From the NCBI GenBank assembly GCA_963619325.1, contig CAVEVQ010000005.1:1-64000 (forward strand): a stretch of DNA of 64,000 bases. Direction: 5' to 3'. The notes under the pieces were generated by a model, which did not search any database, was not told the DNA's origin, and saw only the letters and a program-made list of their open reading frames with translations. The stretch is from UBA1181 sp963619325 (lineage in GTDB: Bacteria > Bacteroidota > Bacteroidia > Bacteroidales > Paludibacteraceae). Both the position numbers and the translations under genes were made by a program. Of this stretch, positions 36,864-46,067 are shown in pieces (position 1 is the stretch's first letter; the number at the start of each line of letters is the position of its first letter).

Positions 36864-38447
36864 ATGAAAAGATTTTATTTGACGATGTTGTCTGTGTTGA
36901 CGTCCGTCGTAATGATGTTCGGACAGGGGCAATATACGAGTTTATCTGGGTCGTGTGATGGTCAGGTGAAGTATGCCGCAGGGAAAAATGCTTATCCTCT
37001 TGATAAGTATAAGTTGGACTACACATACAAAATCGTGATGGGAGACCCTTATTGTTTCGCGAATGTTTCTTGGACAAGGAACAATGTGTTTACAGTAAAC
37101 AAGAAAACCGTTAATTACAACAACCTCAAGAGTTATGAAGATTTAAAACAGCGTTTCGACTTGTTAGTGCCTGATTCTGCGGTTTTTACTTATACGATTC
37201 TTTTCTATTCGGAGAATTCAAAATGCTACATTGCTTCGGCTAAGACAAGTGTTGCCGTCCCATATGTCGAAAAGGCAGGTCAGACTATCGCTCCAATCGC
37301 TCCTGTAAAGATGAATTGGAAGTCTGATTTCACCAATGTCGTTGTCGGTAAGCAAACAAAGGAAAAACCTGGTACGGTGATTGCAGATGCATCCTTGTCT
37401 AAAGCATTTGAGGCGGACCGTATCACTGTCGGTAAATTGGCTAACACAGAGAGAGGTTTCAGTTTCAGATTGAGAAAAATATTTGCAATGTCATCTCGTA
37501 TTGAAGTTGTCAATGTAACGGCAACCTTTAAGTGGAGCAATGAGAATTTCGATTATATCTCTGATGAGTACACTCGTCGTGTGAACGCTGAAAAATACAG
37601 AGCAGCTGGAAATAATGAGAAGTCTATTGATGCTTATTTTTCGAATCGTAAGTATTCTCCTGCGGTTGGGTCAGACAGCCCGATTTTTTGGATGACAACT
37701 TCTCGTCCAACGGATATTTGGATGAACGCAGTTGCTGAAGGTGATCGTCTTTATAACGAACAGAAATGGAGCGAGGCTTCAGCTTACTATAATGTGGCGG
37801 CTAAGGCAGCTCCAGACTTGGTCTACCCTGTTGCTCGCGTCGAGAAGATTAAGAAATTCACAGCGTACAAGACAAACAGAAACGTAGGTGATTTGGAATT
37901 GATTTATGTAGAAGGAAAGGGTAGCCTAAAATCATTTTATATGAGCAAGATGGAGATTACTCATGCGCAATGGATGCGTGTGATGGGAACTCGTCCGTTT
38001 CAATTCAAGGGCGGTCCTAACACTCCAGTAGAGAATGTCAGTTGGGATGATGCGCAGGCTTACATTACGGCTTTGAACAAAGAGACGGGTATGAATTACC
38101 GTCTGCCTCGCTTGGAAGAGTGGGAATATGCCGCTAAAGGTGGTGCAAAGGGTGTATCTACTGAGTATGCGGGTGGTAACAACTTGCCGGATGTCGCATG
38201 GTGTGTTTACAACTCAAACGAGGCAACCCACGAGGTGGGAACGAAGACACCCAACGAGTTAGGCCTTTACGATATGACGGGAAATGTAAGTGAGTGGGTG
38301 GTTGACCAATATGACAAGGACACTCGTTTCGTGAAGGGTGGTTCTTGGGCAGACGACGCATCAAACAGTGTTATCACTTCAACTGAAAAGGTTTCTGCGA
38401 AATACAAGAGCGGAAAAATCGGTTTCCGTGTTTGTCAAGATGAGTAA
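36864..38447 (+). CDS. secreted SUMF1/formylglycine-generating-enzyme-fold protein
   Basis: The 527-aa protein has a signal peptide ending near MMFGQ. Residues to about 340 form a region of unknown fold, with a helical TPR-like piece (DRLYNEQKWSEASAYYNVAAK). The C-terminal 180 residues are a SUMF1 domain: MSKMEITHAQWMRVMG, PVENVSWDDAQAYITALN, YRLPRLEEWEYAAKGG, LGLYDMTGNVSEWVVD, FVKGGSW and GFRVCQDE. The catalytic cysteine pair of true formylglycine-generating enzymes is not apparent, so a binding or structural role is more likely. GldJ/GldK-type T9SS proteins share the fold but are lipoproteins; this one has no lipobox. The WG-repeat gene follows after 52 bases. Confidence 0.85.
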   Translation: MKRFYLTMLSVLTSVVMMFGQGQYTSLSGSCDGQVKYAAGKNAYPLDKYKLDYTYKIVMGDPYCFANVSWTRNNVFTVNKKTVNYNNLKSYEDLKQRFDLLVPDSAVFTYTILFYSENSKCYIASAKTSVAVPYVEKAGQTIAPIAPVKMNWKSDFTNVVVGKQTKEKPGTVIADASLSKAFEADRITVGKLANTERGFSFRLRKIFAMSSRIEVVNVTATFKWSNENFDYISDEYTRRVNAEKYRAAGNNEKSIDAYFSNRKYSPAVGSDSPIFWMTTSRPTDIWMNAVAEGDRLYNEQKWSEASAYYNVAAKAAPDLVYPVARVEKIKKFTAYKTNRNVGDLELIYVEGKGSLKSFYMSKMEITHAQWMRVMGTRPFQFKGGPNTPVENVSWDDAQAYITALNKETGMNYRLPRLEEWEYAAKGGAKGVSTEYAGGNNLPDVAWCVYNSNEATHEVGTKTPNELGLYDMTGNVSEWVVDQYDKDTRFVKGGSWADDASNSVITSTEKVSAKYKSGKIGFRVCQDE

Positions 38448-38499
38448 TTCAGAGACTGCTACTAATTAGATTCGATTTAATTCAAGTATAAGAAATCAG

Positions 38500-39885
38500 A
38501 TGAAAAAAAGTTATATATATATATTGGCCTGTGGATTGGCGTTTTCAACTTTGAATGTATCTGCATACGAGGTTTCTCCAGAAGATAAACAGGCGAGAGA
38601 CTATTATTATACGGCCATTGAAAAGTATGATTTGGGCGACTATAGTGCAGTTCTCAAGTTGTTAGAGAAAGTTGAGGCAAAATTGGGAAAGACTAACGCT
38701 CGTGTTGAGTATATGAGAGCGCGTGCTCAGTATGCGTTGGGCAATGACGCGGAGACTCAAAAGGCTTGCAAGGCTTATTTTGCTTCTCAAGTAATCAAGG
38801 ATAAAGGTTATACGTTGATGACATCTATGAACGACGAGGTGTCTGCACGTTTGGATTCTGCCAGAAAGGCCAGTTACGAACAAGCAATGGCAGAGAAAGA
38901 GGCTGTGGAGGCCAAGGCTATTGCCGCAAAAAAAGCCGCTAAAGACCGCGAAATCGTTATGAAGGAGGCTGCCGTTCGTCGTGCCGCCGATGTTGAGACG
39001 CAAAAGACTGTCAAGGCGGAAGAGTTGAAAGTGTTCCAAGAGGTTCAAAAGAAGAATACGAAGGAAGCATACCAACAGTTTATTTATGACTATCCTTCGG
39101 GGTATTATGTGTCTCAGGCAAAGTCTGAAATGAATAAGAAATGGCCTGCTCCGGTACGAGTCTTGAGAAAAAACAAATACGGTTACACCAACAAGTCTGG
39201 CGATATGGTTGTAAAGGCTAAATATGATTGGGGCGCAGATTTCTCAGAAGGAATGGCTCGTGTTTCTGTTGGTGGAAAGTATGGATTTGTGAACGAAGAT
39301 GGAAAGGAAATAGTCCCTTTGAAATATGTTTCTGCTTCTAACTATAGTTATGGTTACGCTGTTGTAAAAGGTGCGGACAACTCTGCTTTTTTCTTGAACA
39401 AGAATGGCGAGAAGATGAACGATGTTGTATATAGCGATGCAAAGGCTTTCAGTGAGGGTCTGGCAGCTGTTCAGAGTGAATACTTCAAATATGGATTCAT
39501 AGACGTGAATGGAAATGAGGTGATTCCATGCGATTATCAGACGGTTTCATGGTTCAAGGAAGGATTGGTTGCTGTCTCTAAGAAGTTGGAAAACGGTCAG
39601 ACTGCATACGCCTTCATTGACAAAGAGGGTAATGCTGTAACTGATTTCGAATTTGAGGATGCGAAAGACTTTCAGGGTGGTGTCGCTTGCGTGAAGAAGA
39701 ATGGGAAATTCGGTTTGATTGATAAGTTCGGTGGCCCTATTACAGAGTGTGAGTACGATTACATTTCAACTTTCAATGGTGATGGTTATGCTTTGGCGAA
39801 GAAGAATGGTTGGGATGTTTACTTGGATAAGGAAGGAACTCCATGGGCTAAGGCGAATGGAAAGTTTATCAAAGTAAGCTACTAG
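38500..39885 (+). CDS. secreted WG-repeat protein with coiled-coil
   Basis: The 461-aa protein has a signal peptide ending near NVSAY, then a TPR-like helical part (residues 25-110), an Ala/Lys/Glu-rich coiled-coil (about 120-180) and a C-terminal domain of WG-type repeats, each pairing YGFV/FGLI-type strands with K-x-G segments (KYGYTNKSGDMVVKAKYDW, KYGFVNEDGKEIVPLKY, KFGLIDKFGGPITECEY). WG repeats are common in envelope proteins of this phylum with no assigned activity. It is probably cotranscribed with the SUMF1-domain gene, and both combine a TPR-like part with a C-terminal recognition-type domain. Confidence 0.87.
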   Translation: MKKSYIYILACGLAFSTLNVSAYEVSPEDKQARDYYYTAIEKYDLGDYSAVLKLLEKVEAKLGKTNARVEYMRARAQYALGNDAETQKACKAYFASQVIKDKGYTLMTSMNDEVSARLDSARKASYEQAMAEKEAVEAKAIAAKKAAKDREIVMKEAAVRRAADVETQKTVKAEELKVFQEVQKKNTKEAYQQFIYDYPSGYYVSQAKSEMNKKWPAPVRVLRKNKYGYTNKSGDMVVKAKYDWGADFSEGMARVSVGGKYGFVNEDGKEIVPLKYVSASNYSYGYAVVKGADNSAFFLNKNGEKMNDVVYSDAKAFSEGLAAVQSEYFKYGFIDVNGNEVIPCDYQTVSWFKEGLVAVSKKLENGQTAYAFIDKEGNAVTDFEFEDAKDFQGGVACVKKNGKFGLIDKFGGPITECEYDYISTFNGDGYALAKKNGWDVYLDKEGTPWAKANGKFIKVSY

Positions 39886-39924
39886 TCGGAGTATGCGTTG
39901 ATTGAAAATTTAAGATGATATTTT

Positions 39925-39958
39925 AAAAGCGAGATAGCGTGTGTTATCTCGCTTTTTT
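39925..39958 (+). terminator. Terminator after the WG-repeat gene
   Basis: AAAAGCGAGATA and TATCTCGCTTTT form a perfect 12-bp stem around an 8-base loop, followed by Ts. Confidence 0.9.
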
Positions 39959-40052
39959 GTATTTTAGTGTTTTTGAAAAAAAGGAAAATAGAGAGAGTGT
40001 TACTGACGTTTGGAAGAGCGTTCTCTAAAAAAAGAAAGTAAAATAGGAGACT

Positions 40053-42287
40053 ATGGCTGAAGAGCAATTACATACAGAAGAAGAACAGAAAATGATTAAT
40101 GATGCGTATCAAAATTTGCTCAAGGTGTATATGGCGTCGAATCATCGTAACAAGGTTGATTTGATAGAAAGAGCCTTTAATTTTGCTTCAATGGCGCATC
40201 AAGGTGTGCGTCGTCGGTCGGGTGAGCCTTATATCATGCACCCAATTGCGGTGGCAACGATTGTTGCAAAGGAAATTGGATTAGGATCAACCTCCATCTG
40301 CTCTGCATTGTTGCATGATGTGGTGGAAGACACAGAGTATACGGTTGAGGATATTGAAAATCTCTTTGGAAAGAAGATTGCTCAAATAGTAGATGGTTTG
40401 ACGAAGATTTCAGGCGGTGTTTTTGGAAAAGAGGCATCGGCGCAGGCGGAGAACTTCAGAAAACTGTTGTTGACAATGTCTGAGGATATTCGCGTTGTCT
40501 TGATAAAGATCGCAGATAGGTTGCACAACATGCGAACGTTGAGTTCGATGCCTCCAGCGAAACAGTTTAAGATTGCTGGAGAGACACAGTACATCTACGC
40601 TCCATTGGCGAATCGTTTGGGACTCTACACTATCAAGACTGAGTTGGAGGATTTGAGTTTCAAGTATGAGCATCCCGACAAATATGAAGAGTTGTCTAAT
40701 CTTTTGGAGAAGGACAGGGAGGAACGCGATACTTTGTTTGCAGATTTCTCCGCTCCTATACGAAAGAAGTTAGAGACGTTAGGATATCATTTTGAGATAT
40801 TAGACCGTGTGAAGTCTGTTTATTCCATCTGGAGAAAGATGCAGAAGAAAAACATCCCTTTTGAGGAGGTCTATGATATATTAGCGTTGAGGATTGTGTT
40901 TGACGTGCCGGAAGGAGAGGATGAAAAAGCCTGTTGTTGGAAGATTTATTCTGCTGTGACAGATATTTATAAACCGCATCCGGATCGTATTCGAGATTGG
41001 ATAAGCACGCCAAAATCAAATGGCTACGAGGCTTTGCACGTTACCGTAATGGGCTTGAACGGACAATGGATCGAAGTCCAGATTCGTAGCCGAAGGATGG
41101 ACGACATTGCGGAGAAAGGTTTTGCCGCACACTGGAAATATAAAACGGGAGAGAAAGACGACTCGGAGTTGGAAAGGTGGTTGCAGACCATTAAGGAGTT
41201 GCTTGAAAACCCGGAACCCAATGCTATCGATTTCTTGGATACTTTTAAGTTGAATTTGTTCGCTTCAGAGATATTCGTCTTCACGCCTTCTGGTGAGATT
41301 AAAACGCTACCACAGGGTGCAACAGCGTTGGATTTTGCGTTTTATCTGCATACAGATATGGGATTGCATTGTATTGGTGCGAAGGTAAATCATAAATTAG
41401 TGCCTCTGAGTTATGTGTTGAACAGTGGTGATCAGGTTGAGATTTTGACTTCGAAGAAGCAAGAGCCTGATCCAGAATGGATTAACTATGTGGTAACTGC
41501 GCGTGCGAAAGGTAAAATTCGCGCATTGTTTAAAAGAGAGTACAAATCGTTCATCAATAAAGGAGAACACGATTTAGAGACGTATCTTCAAGAAAATGGG
41601 CAGAAGGTAAGCCCAGACAATATTTCAAAAGTTTTGGAGTATTTTAAGGAGACGAAGAAGGACGAACTTTATTATAAGATAGGAAAAGGAACGTATAAGC
41701 TTGATGAGCTGACCAATACCGTCTTTAAGTCGCAAAGTCGTTGGATGAGATATTGGAATTTGACATTTAAAAGGAACGGACAAAGTACGTCGTTGCCATT
41801 CTTCGGAACGAAGAAGCCGGATGCGAAGAAAACGTTGACATTGGCAGAAGACAAGTCGGGAATCACCTATCGAATAGCAGATTGTTGTTTGCCTATTCCT
41901 GGAGACGATATATTGGGCTTTATGGAAGACGATGGTATGTTGGTCGTACATAAGAGACAGTGTCCGGTGGCGATGAAATTGAAGTCCAACTATGGGGAGC
42001 GAATCATTTCAGCGGTGTGGGAAACACACAAGATGTTGTCGTTTCCGGCGACGATTGAGGTGAAGGGTGCAGACCGAGTAGGTGTTTTATGCGAGATAAT
42101 CCGAACGATTACAGAGGAACACGCAATGAATATAAGTAAGATGAATGTCGATACAAAGGATGGAATGTTCGAACTCTATGTGACGGTTTATGTACATGAT
42201 GTGGAGGACGTCAACAATCTTTGTATGGATTTGATGAAAAACAAGACTATCAATTCTGTTAATCGTGTAGAGACGTCTATCAAATAG
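40053..42287 (+). CDS. rsh: bifunctional (p)ppGpp synthetase/hydrolase
   Basis: This is the RelA/SpoT-homologue controlling the stringent response. Of its 744 aa, the N-terminal HD hydrolase keeps His49, His63, His88-Asp89 (LLHDVVEDTE) and Asp155 in IKIADRLHNMRT, so hydrolase activity is expected. The synthetase region (about 235-355) has SVYSIWRKM, DILALRIVF and DWISTPKSNGYEALHVTV. A TGS domain follows (EIFVFTPSGEIKTLPQGATALDFAF), then a zinc-finger-like segment with Cys (RIADCCLPIPGDDILGF) and a C-terminal ACT domain (from about 660). A Shine-Dalgarno-like AGGAG lies at 40045-40049. The stop codon lies inside the shared terminator with the OmpA-family gene. Confidence 0.96.
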   Translation: MAEEQLHTEEEQKMINDAYQNLLKVYMASNHRNKVDLIERAFNFASMAHQGVRRRSGEPYIMHPIAVATIVAKEIGLGSTSICSALLHDVVEDTEYTVEDIENLFGKKIAQIVDGLTKISGGVFGKEASAQAENFRKLLLTMSEDIRVVLIKIADRLHNMRTLSSMPPAKQFKIAGETQYIYAPLANRLGLYTIKTELEDLSFKYEHPDKYEELSNLLEKDREERDTLFADFSAPIRKKLETLGYHFEILDRVKSVYSIWRKMQKKNIPFEEVYDILALRIVFDVPEGEDEKACCWKIYSAVTDIYKPHPDRIRDWISTPKSNGYEALHVTVMGLNGQWIEVQIRSRRMDDIAEKGFAAHWKYKTGEKDDSELERWLQTIKELLENPEPNAIDFLDTFKLNLFASEIFVFTPSGEIKTLPQGATALDFAFYLHTDMGLHCIGAKVNHKLVPLSYVLNSGDQVEILTSKKQEPDPEWINYVVTARAKGKIRALFKREYKSFINKGEHDLETYLQENGQKVSPDNISKVLEYFKETKKDELYYKIGKGTYKLDELTNTVFKSQSRWMRYWNLTFKRNGQSTSLPFFGTKKPDAKKTLTLAEDKSGITYRIADCCLPIPGDDILGFMEDDGMLVVHKRQCPVAMKLKSNYGERIISAVWETHKMLSFPATIEVKGADRVGVLCEIIRTITEEHAMNISKMNVDTKDGMFELYVTVYVHDVEDVNNLCMDLMKNKTINSVNRVETSIK

Positions 42288-42314
42288 TTAGCAAGAGCTT
42301 TTTGCTAACTATTT
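42282..42314. terminator. Bidirectional terminator containing both flanking stop codons
   Basis: AAATAGTTAGCAA (42282-42294) and TTGCTAACTATTT (42302-42314) are a perfect 13-bp inverted repeat with a 7-base loop. The TAG of rsh (42285-42287) and the TAG of the OmpA-family gene (42309-42311, minus strand) both lie inside the stem. Confidence 0.85.
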
Positions 42315-44249
42315 ACCAATGATGAGAATTTCTGTTCTACGGTTGATTGCGCGACCAGCGTCCGTTTTGTTATCGGCGATTGGTTGCGTTTTTCCGTAAC
42401 CTTTGTACTCCATGCGTTGTCTTGGCACACCTTTGCTTGCCAAGTACTCCAAGGCTGCTTTGGCGCGGTCGTCAGAAAGAGTCATGTTGTATTCTGCGCT
42501 TCCTTTTGAGTCTGTATGACCCGAGAGTTGTATGCGGACTGTAGGGTTCTCTTTCATGAATTTCACCACATGATTAAGCTCTATGTACGATTGCTTTTTG
42601 AGGGTCGCTTTGTCAAAGTCGAAGAAGATGTTCTTCAGTGTCATTTTTTTCCCAACTTCGATTTTATCTAATCCTAAATTATTTTTACCCTCTTTGCTAT
42701 CCATTTTTATGTCCTCTTTAGCGGCGAAATTGTCGGAATAGAACATATAGCCTTTTTTGCTGACATTTACTCCATATTCCTCGTTTTCAGGCACACAGGC
42801 GATGAATTCTCCTGTCGCTTTATCGGATACTGAGCGGAATACCATCTTGTTGTTTTCGATGCTGAATATGTCAATGGTTGCTTGAATAGGTTTATGCGTA
42901 GTAGCGTCTAAGATTTTTCCCGTGGCATACTTCATCTTGTTCTTCGGACGGTTGTTGGCATCGTTCAGTTTCAGTTCGTAGATATCTCGGCCTTGTCCAT
43001 TTTTCTCTTGTCCGTCGGATGAGAAATAAGCTTTGTCTCCAGCTGCGTTGACCACGAAGCCTATTTCTTCGCGACAGGTGTTGATAGGGTAGCCCATGTT
43101 CTTAGGCTCCGTCCATCCGTCTCCGTCTTTGTAAGACACGAAGACATCGTAGCCCCCCATACCTTTGTGTCCTTTTGAAGAGAAATAGAGTGTTTGATTG
43201 TCTGCATGGATGAAAGGAGACAGCTCGTCTTCTGCGGTGTTGATGGTTTTGCCGAGGTTGACGGGTTCCGAGAATTTAAGGTAGCCGTTGGATTGCACTT
43301 CCACTTTGCATTTCCAAATGTCAGTCTTCCCGGATCCACCAGGGCGGTTGCTTGCGAAGTAGAGTTCGTCGCCTGTCGGACTGAGAGATGGACAAGTTTC
43401 CCAATAGCGGGTGTTGAGCGGACTGCCTGCGTTGATGGCTGGCGACCACTTGTCTCCTTCGTGGATGGAGTAGTAGATGTCACACCCACCTGCACCCTCG
43501 CGTCGGTCGCATGCGACGAAGAACATGTATCGACCGTCCAAGGAGATACTTTGTGCGCCCTCGTTCCCGATTGTGTTCATGGAATTGCCCACATTCTGTG
43601 TTTTCTGCCAGACACCGTTTTCTTTCTTGCTCAAGTAAATGTCTTCATGGATGCCTCGTCCGAATTCTGACTGCCCTTGTAGTTTGTTCAGTTTGACGGT
43701 CGTTGAGAAGTAGCGTTCGTCGGCGGTGATACTTGGCCAATAGTCGTCGAAGCGAGTGTTGATATTGTTGCCCATGTTTTTGAATTCAAAAGGAACAGGG
43801 TGTTGCATGATTTCCATTGCCTCTTCGCACTCTTTGATTTTGACGGCAGCACGATTGTAGAAAGTAGTGCTTTCTTTCGGAATCTTTTTGTAAGTCTCTA
43901 AAGCCATCTCGTAGTTACAAGTTTGGTGGTATGCCTGTCCCAAACGAAGAAGCGTGTTGGCGTAGCGAGGCATGTTAGGACGAGCGATGTAGACCAAGGT
44001 GGAGATGCGTTTTTCGTCGTTGCACATTTTACCGTAGAGGTCGGACAGCGTCCACGAAGCGTCGATGTACTCCTTGTTGTTGCGAATCAAGTTGCGCAAG
44101 ATGGGGACTGCCTCGTTGTATTTCCCCTGATTCATCAGAATCACTGCTTGTTCGTAGGAGGCAATCTCCTTTTTGCTTTGAGCAGAAACGAGAATGGACG
44201 AATAGAGAAAAAATGCTAATATAGGTATGAATTTGTATTTAAACTTCAT
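42309..44249 (-). CDS. OmpA-family protein with TPR and beta-propeller (PorE-like architecture)
   Basis: The 646-aa envelope protein has a signal peptide ending near LVSAQ (no lipobox Cys), TPR-like helices (about 25-150), a WD40-like PD40 propeller with blades such as GRYMFFVACDRREGAGGCDIYY, DELYFASNRPGGSGKTDIW and KAYFSSDGQEKNGQGRDIY (about 160-430), a carboxypeptidase-regulatory-like beta domain (ATGKILDATTHKPIQATIDI), and a C-terminal OmpA peptidoglycan-binding domain with IFFDFDKATLK, the HTDSKGS Asp and NRRTEILI. This order equals PorE of the type IX secretion system, but PorE of Porphyromonas is a lipoprotein. It probably anchors an outer-membrane complex to peptidoglycan; identity with PorE is inference. 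Confidence 0.88.
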   Translation of the reverse strand: MKFKYKFIPILAFFLYSSILVSAQSKKEIASYEQAVILMNQGKYNEAVPILRNLIRNNKEYIDASWTLSDLYGKMCNDEKRISTLVYIARPNMPRYANTLLRLGQAYHQTCNYEMALETYKKIPKESTTFYNRAAVKIKECEEAMEIMQHPVPFEFKNMGNNINTRFDDYWPSITADERYFSTTVKLNKLQGQSEFGRGIHEDIYLSKKENGVWQKTQNVGNSMNTIGNEGAQSISLDGRYMFFVACDRREGAGGCDIYYSIHEGDKWSPAINAGSPLNTRYWETCPSLSPTGDELYFASNRPGGSGKTDIWKCKVEVQSNGYLKFSEPVNLGKTINTAEDELSPFIHADNQTLYFSSKGHKGMGGYDVFVSYKDGDGWTEPKNMGYPINTCREEIGFVVNAAGDKAYFSSDGQEKNGQGRDIYELKLNDANNRPKNKMKYATGKILDATTHKPIQATIDIFSIENNKMVFRSVSDKATGEFIACVPENEEYGVNVSKKGYMFYSDNFAAKEDIKMDSKEGKNNLGLDKIEVGKKMTLKNIFFDFDKATLKKQSYIELNHVVKFMKENPTVRIQLSGHTDSKGSAEYNMTLSDDRAKAALEYLASKGVPRQRMEYKGYGKTQPIADNKTDAGRAINRRTEILIIGK

Positions 44250-44284
44250 ATTTTTTTGATGGGTTAGGGTTTGCGGATATCATC

Positions 44285-44308
44285 ATAGGATTATCCTATT
44301 CAAAGTTA
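44285..44308 (-). promoter_or_regulatory. Promoter -7 element and palindrome before the OmpA-family gene
   Basis: Minus strand TAACTTTG (44301-44308) matches TAnnTTTG. The predicted transcription start falls in a 15-base palindrome, ATAGGAT-T-ATCCTAT (44285-44299), which could be an operator or a leader hairpin. Confidence 0.45.
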
Positions 44309-44445
44309 CAAAAACAAAATGAATCAGCCTAATATAGGAATCTTGCTTTAAATGTATAAGTAGAAGCAAGGAGGGGGAAAAAGACTTGGTGCTGTCTTGT
44401 TAATTATTTTCTCTACGAATCCTCAAAAAATCAGAATAAAAGCAT

Positions 44446-44453
44446 TAAATTTG
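44446..44453 (+). promoter_or_regulatory. -7 promoter element of the giant-surface-protein operon
   Basis: TAAATTTG matches TAnnTTTG. The leader to ATG 44594 would be about 135 bases, with no ORF or obvious riboswitch. The rest of 44309-44593 shows no gene. Confidence 0.45.
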
Positions 44454-44593
44454 CCCCGACAAAAATTATTGTGGGCTTGCGTTCGGCATTTTTTGACAGA
44501 GTTTTTTGGAACTTGCGTTTTTAATGTTCTCCATATAGTTTATGTTGATGAGTTTTTATTGCGTATTGAAAAGTTTTTTTACATATAAAATTA

Positions 44594-45130
44594 ATGATGA
44601 GGAAGTTGTTTTTATTGGCTACCTTTTGTTTGATGTTCGTATGGGCGAAATCGGAAGGAGTTGATGGACTGAACCATGTGAAAGGGTGCCAGTCTGTTGG
44701 AGTAAGAGGCGGTAGGGGCACGAAAAGCAAATTAGATGTTGGCTTGACGTACACTTATTGCTTCAGTAATAAATTGTCGTTGACAGTGGAGGCGGATATG
44801 GAGCGAGGGGAGTATGGCAACTCGAAGTTTCTTTCTTTGCCAATGTTGTCGCCCTGCCTTGAGTTCAATGTGTGGAATCCTGTAAATTGGTTCTACCTGA
44901 ACATAGGCGGTGGAGTTGCGGTCAGTTATGATGTTTGGGAGTGCCTTGACCTGATGGATAAGACGAAAAACTTCTCTGTTGGACCTCAGGTGGGGGTCGG
45001 ATTTGAATTTTTGCCTGTTTCTTTCCTGTCTTTTGTGTTGAAAGCGCAGCAATATGCGATGTTCAACAAAAGCACGCAATATTTAAAACCTAATTTTACA
45101 CTTGCTTTTAGGTATAATTTTCATAAATAG
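44594..45130 (+). CDS. small outer-membrane beta-barrel protein, TraO-like
   Basis: The 178-aa product has an N-terminal signal peptide (LFLLATFCLMFVWA). The mature part is eight or so alternating strands with aromatic girdles (GLTYTYCFSNKLSLTVEADME, WFYLNIGGGVAVSYDVWE, VGVGFEFLPVSF) ending FTLAFRYNFHK, whose aromatic near-terminal pattern fits an outer-membrane barrel. Its layout resembles TraO of Bacteroides conjugative transposons, but there are no conjugation genes nearby. It is the first gene of a three-gene operon, 40 bases before the lipoprotein gene, so it may help assemble or anchor the giant protein. Confidence 0.75.
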   Translation: MMRKLFLLATFCLMFVWAKSEGVDGLNHVKGCQSVGVRGGRGTKSKLDVGLTYTYCFSNKLSLTVEADMERGEYGNSKFLSLPMLSPCLEFNVWNPVNWFYLNIGGGVAVSYDVWECLDLMDKTKNFSVGPQVGVGFEFLPVSFLSFVLKAQQYAMFNKSTQYLKPNFTLAFRYNFHK

Positions 45131-45170
45131 TGTATTTTAATAATAAATAAAAATATAAACTTTTTACATA

Positions 45171-46049
45171 ATGAATTTAATTATTAGGCTAATGTGTCTA
45201 TTAGCCGTGGCGTTTGTTTATGCTTCTTGCGACACACGAGACGACTATTACTATGAGCATGGCAAAAAGCCAAATGTGTTAGTCTATTCTGGGGATTCCC
45301 TATTAGAATTGGGAGATGCTCGGTATGTGCGGATCTCTTTGAAAATGGGAGAGAGTAAGACATTGATGGTCAATTTTGAAAATCCGTATGGTGGAGTGTT
45401 GTGGAATGACATAAAGGTGACGAATATCGTTGATTCTGAGTATGGTTCCAATTTGGAGGGCTTGCGTCCGTTCATTGACAATTACAATTATAGTACGGGA
45501 GTCTACAATTTGGTTAACTCTTATGCGGGGGTGAATGTAACTCATGTGGAACATGAGAAATACAGTCTGTCTTTTTATAGAGGAGCAGGCTATAGTGAAA
45601 TGACGAAGCGGGCGTTGACGGCAGACCTTGAGGTGACCTATACGATTACTTTAACGAATGCCATCGGTGTGAAATCCCTTTTTTATGTTTATGTAGAGAT
45701 GAAGGGAAATAAAGCACCTGATCCGCAGATTAAGGTGTCTGATTTGACGACAGATTGGGAGAAACTTATTGAAATAGAAGAAGGCGCGGACCCTGATGGG
45801 GATGATATTGTGATGTATGAATATTGCTTCGATGGTGTAACAGTTGGGTCGGCAGGTTATGAGTTTGAGTCTGGTAAAAGCGACTGCCCATCTAAAATGT
45901 GTGCCTATAATGGTGTGTACATCACTACAACGCTGAATAGTGTGCGACATGCCTTTCAATCCTCTGGCGTGCACACGATCGCCGTACGTTGCAAGGACTC
46001 GCATGGCTATTGGAGTGATTGGAAAAAAGTTAATATAACTCTTAAATAA
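45171..46049 (+). CDS. surface lipoprotein, partner of giant protein
   Basis: The 292-aa product has a lipobox VYASC (Cys20) followed by DTRDDYYY; acidic residues after the lipidated Cys are typical of surface-exported lipoproteins in this phylum. The middle is beta-rich (LKMGESKTLMVNFENPYGG). The C-terminus looks like a PKD/fibronectin-type domain with two cysteines (SDCPSKMCAYNG) and a final HTIAVRCKDSHGYWSDWKKV segment. I do not recognise a specific family. It lies 18 bases before the giant gene. Confidence 0.8.
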   Translation: MNLIIRLMCLLAVAFVYASCDTRDDYYYEHGKKPNVLVYSGDSLLELGDARYVRISLKMGESKTLMVNFENPYGGVLWNDIKVTNIVDSEYGSNLEGLRPFIDNYNYSTGVYNLVNSYAGVNVTHVEHEKYSLSFYRGAGYSEMTKRALTADLEVTYTITLTNAIGVKSLFYVYVEMKGNKAPDPQIKVSDLTTDWEKLIEIEEGADPDGDDIVMYEYCFDGVTVGSAGYEFESGKSDCPSKMCAYNGVYITTTLNSVRHAFQSSGVHTIAVRCKDSHGYWSDWKKVNITLK

Positions 46050-46067
46050 TAACAAAAATTACGTTAA

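Noticed and set aside
36864..38447. GldJ/GldK-type T9SS component
   Set aside because: The SUMF1 fold is shared, but there is no lipobox, the domain is only the C-terminal third, and no gld/por neighbours are present.
43194..43670. 158-residue plus-strand frame inside the OmpA-family gene
   Set aside because: Antisense shadow of a propeller coding region with no motif or signal.
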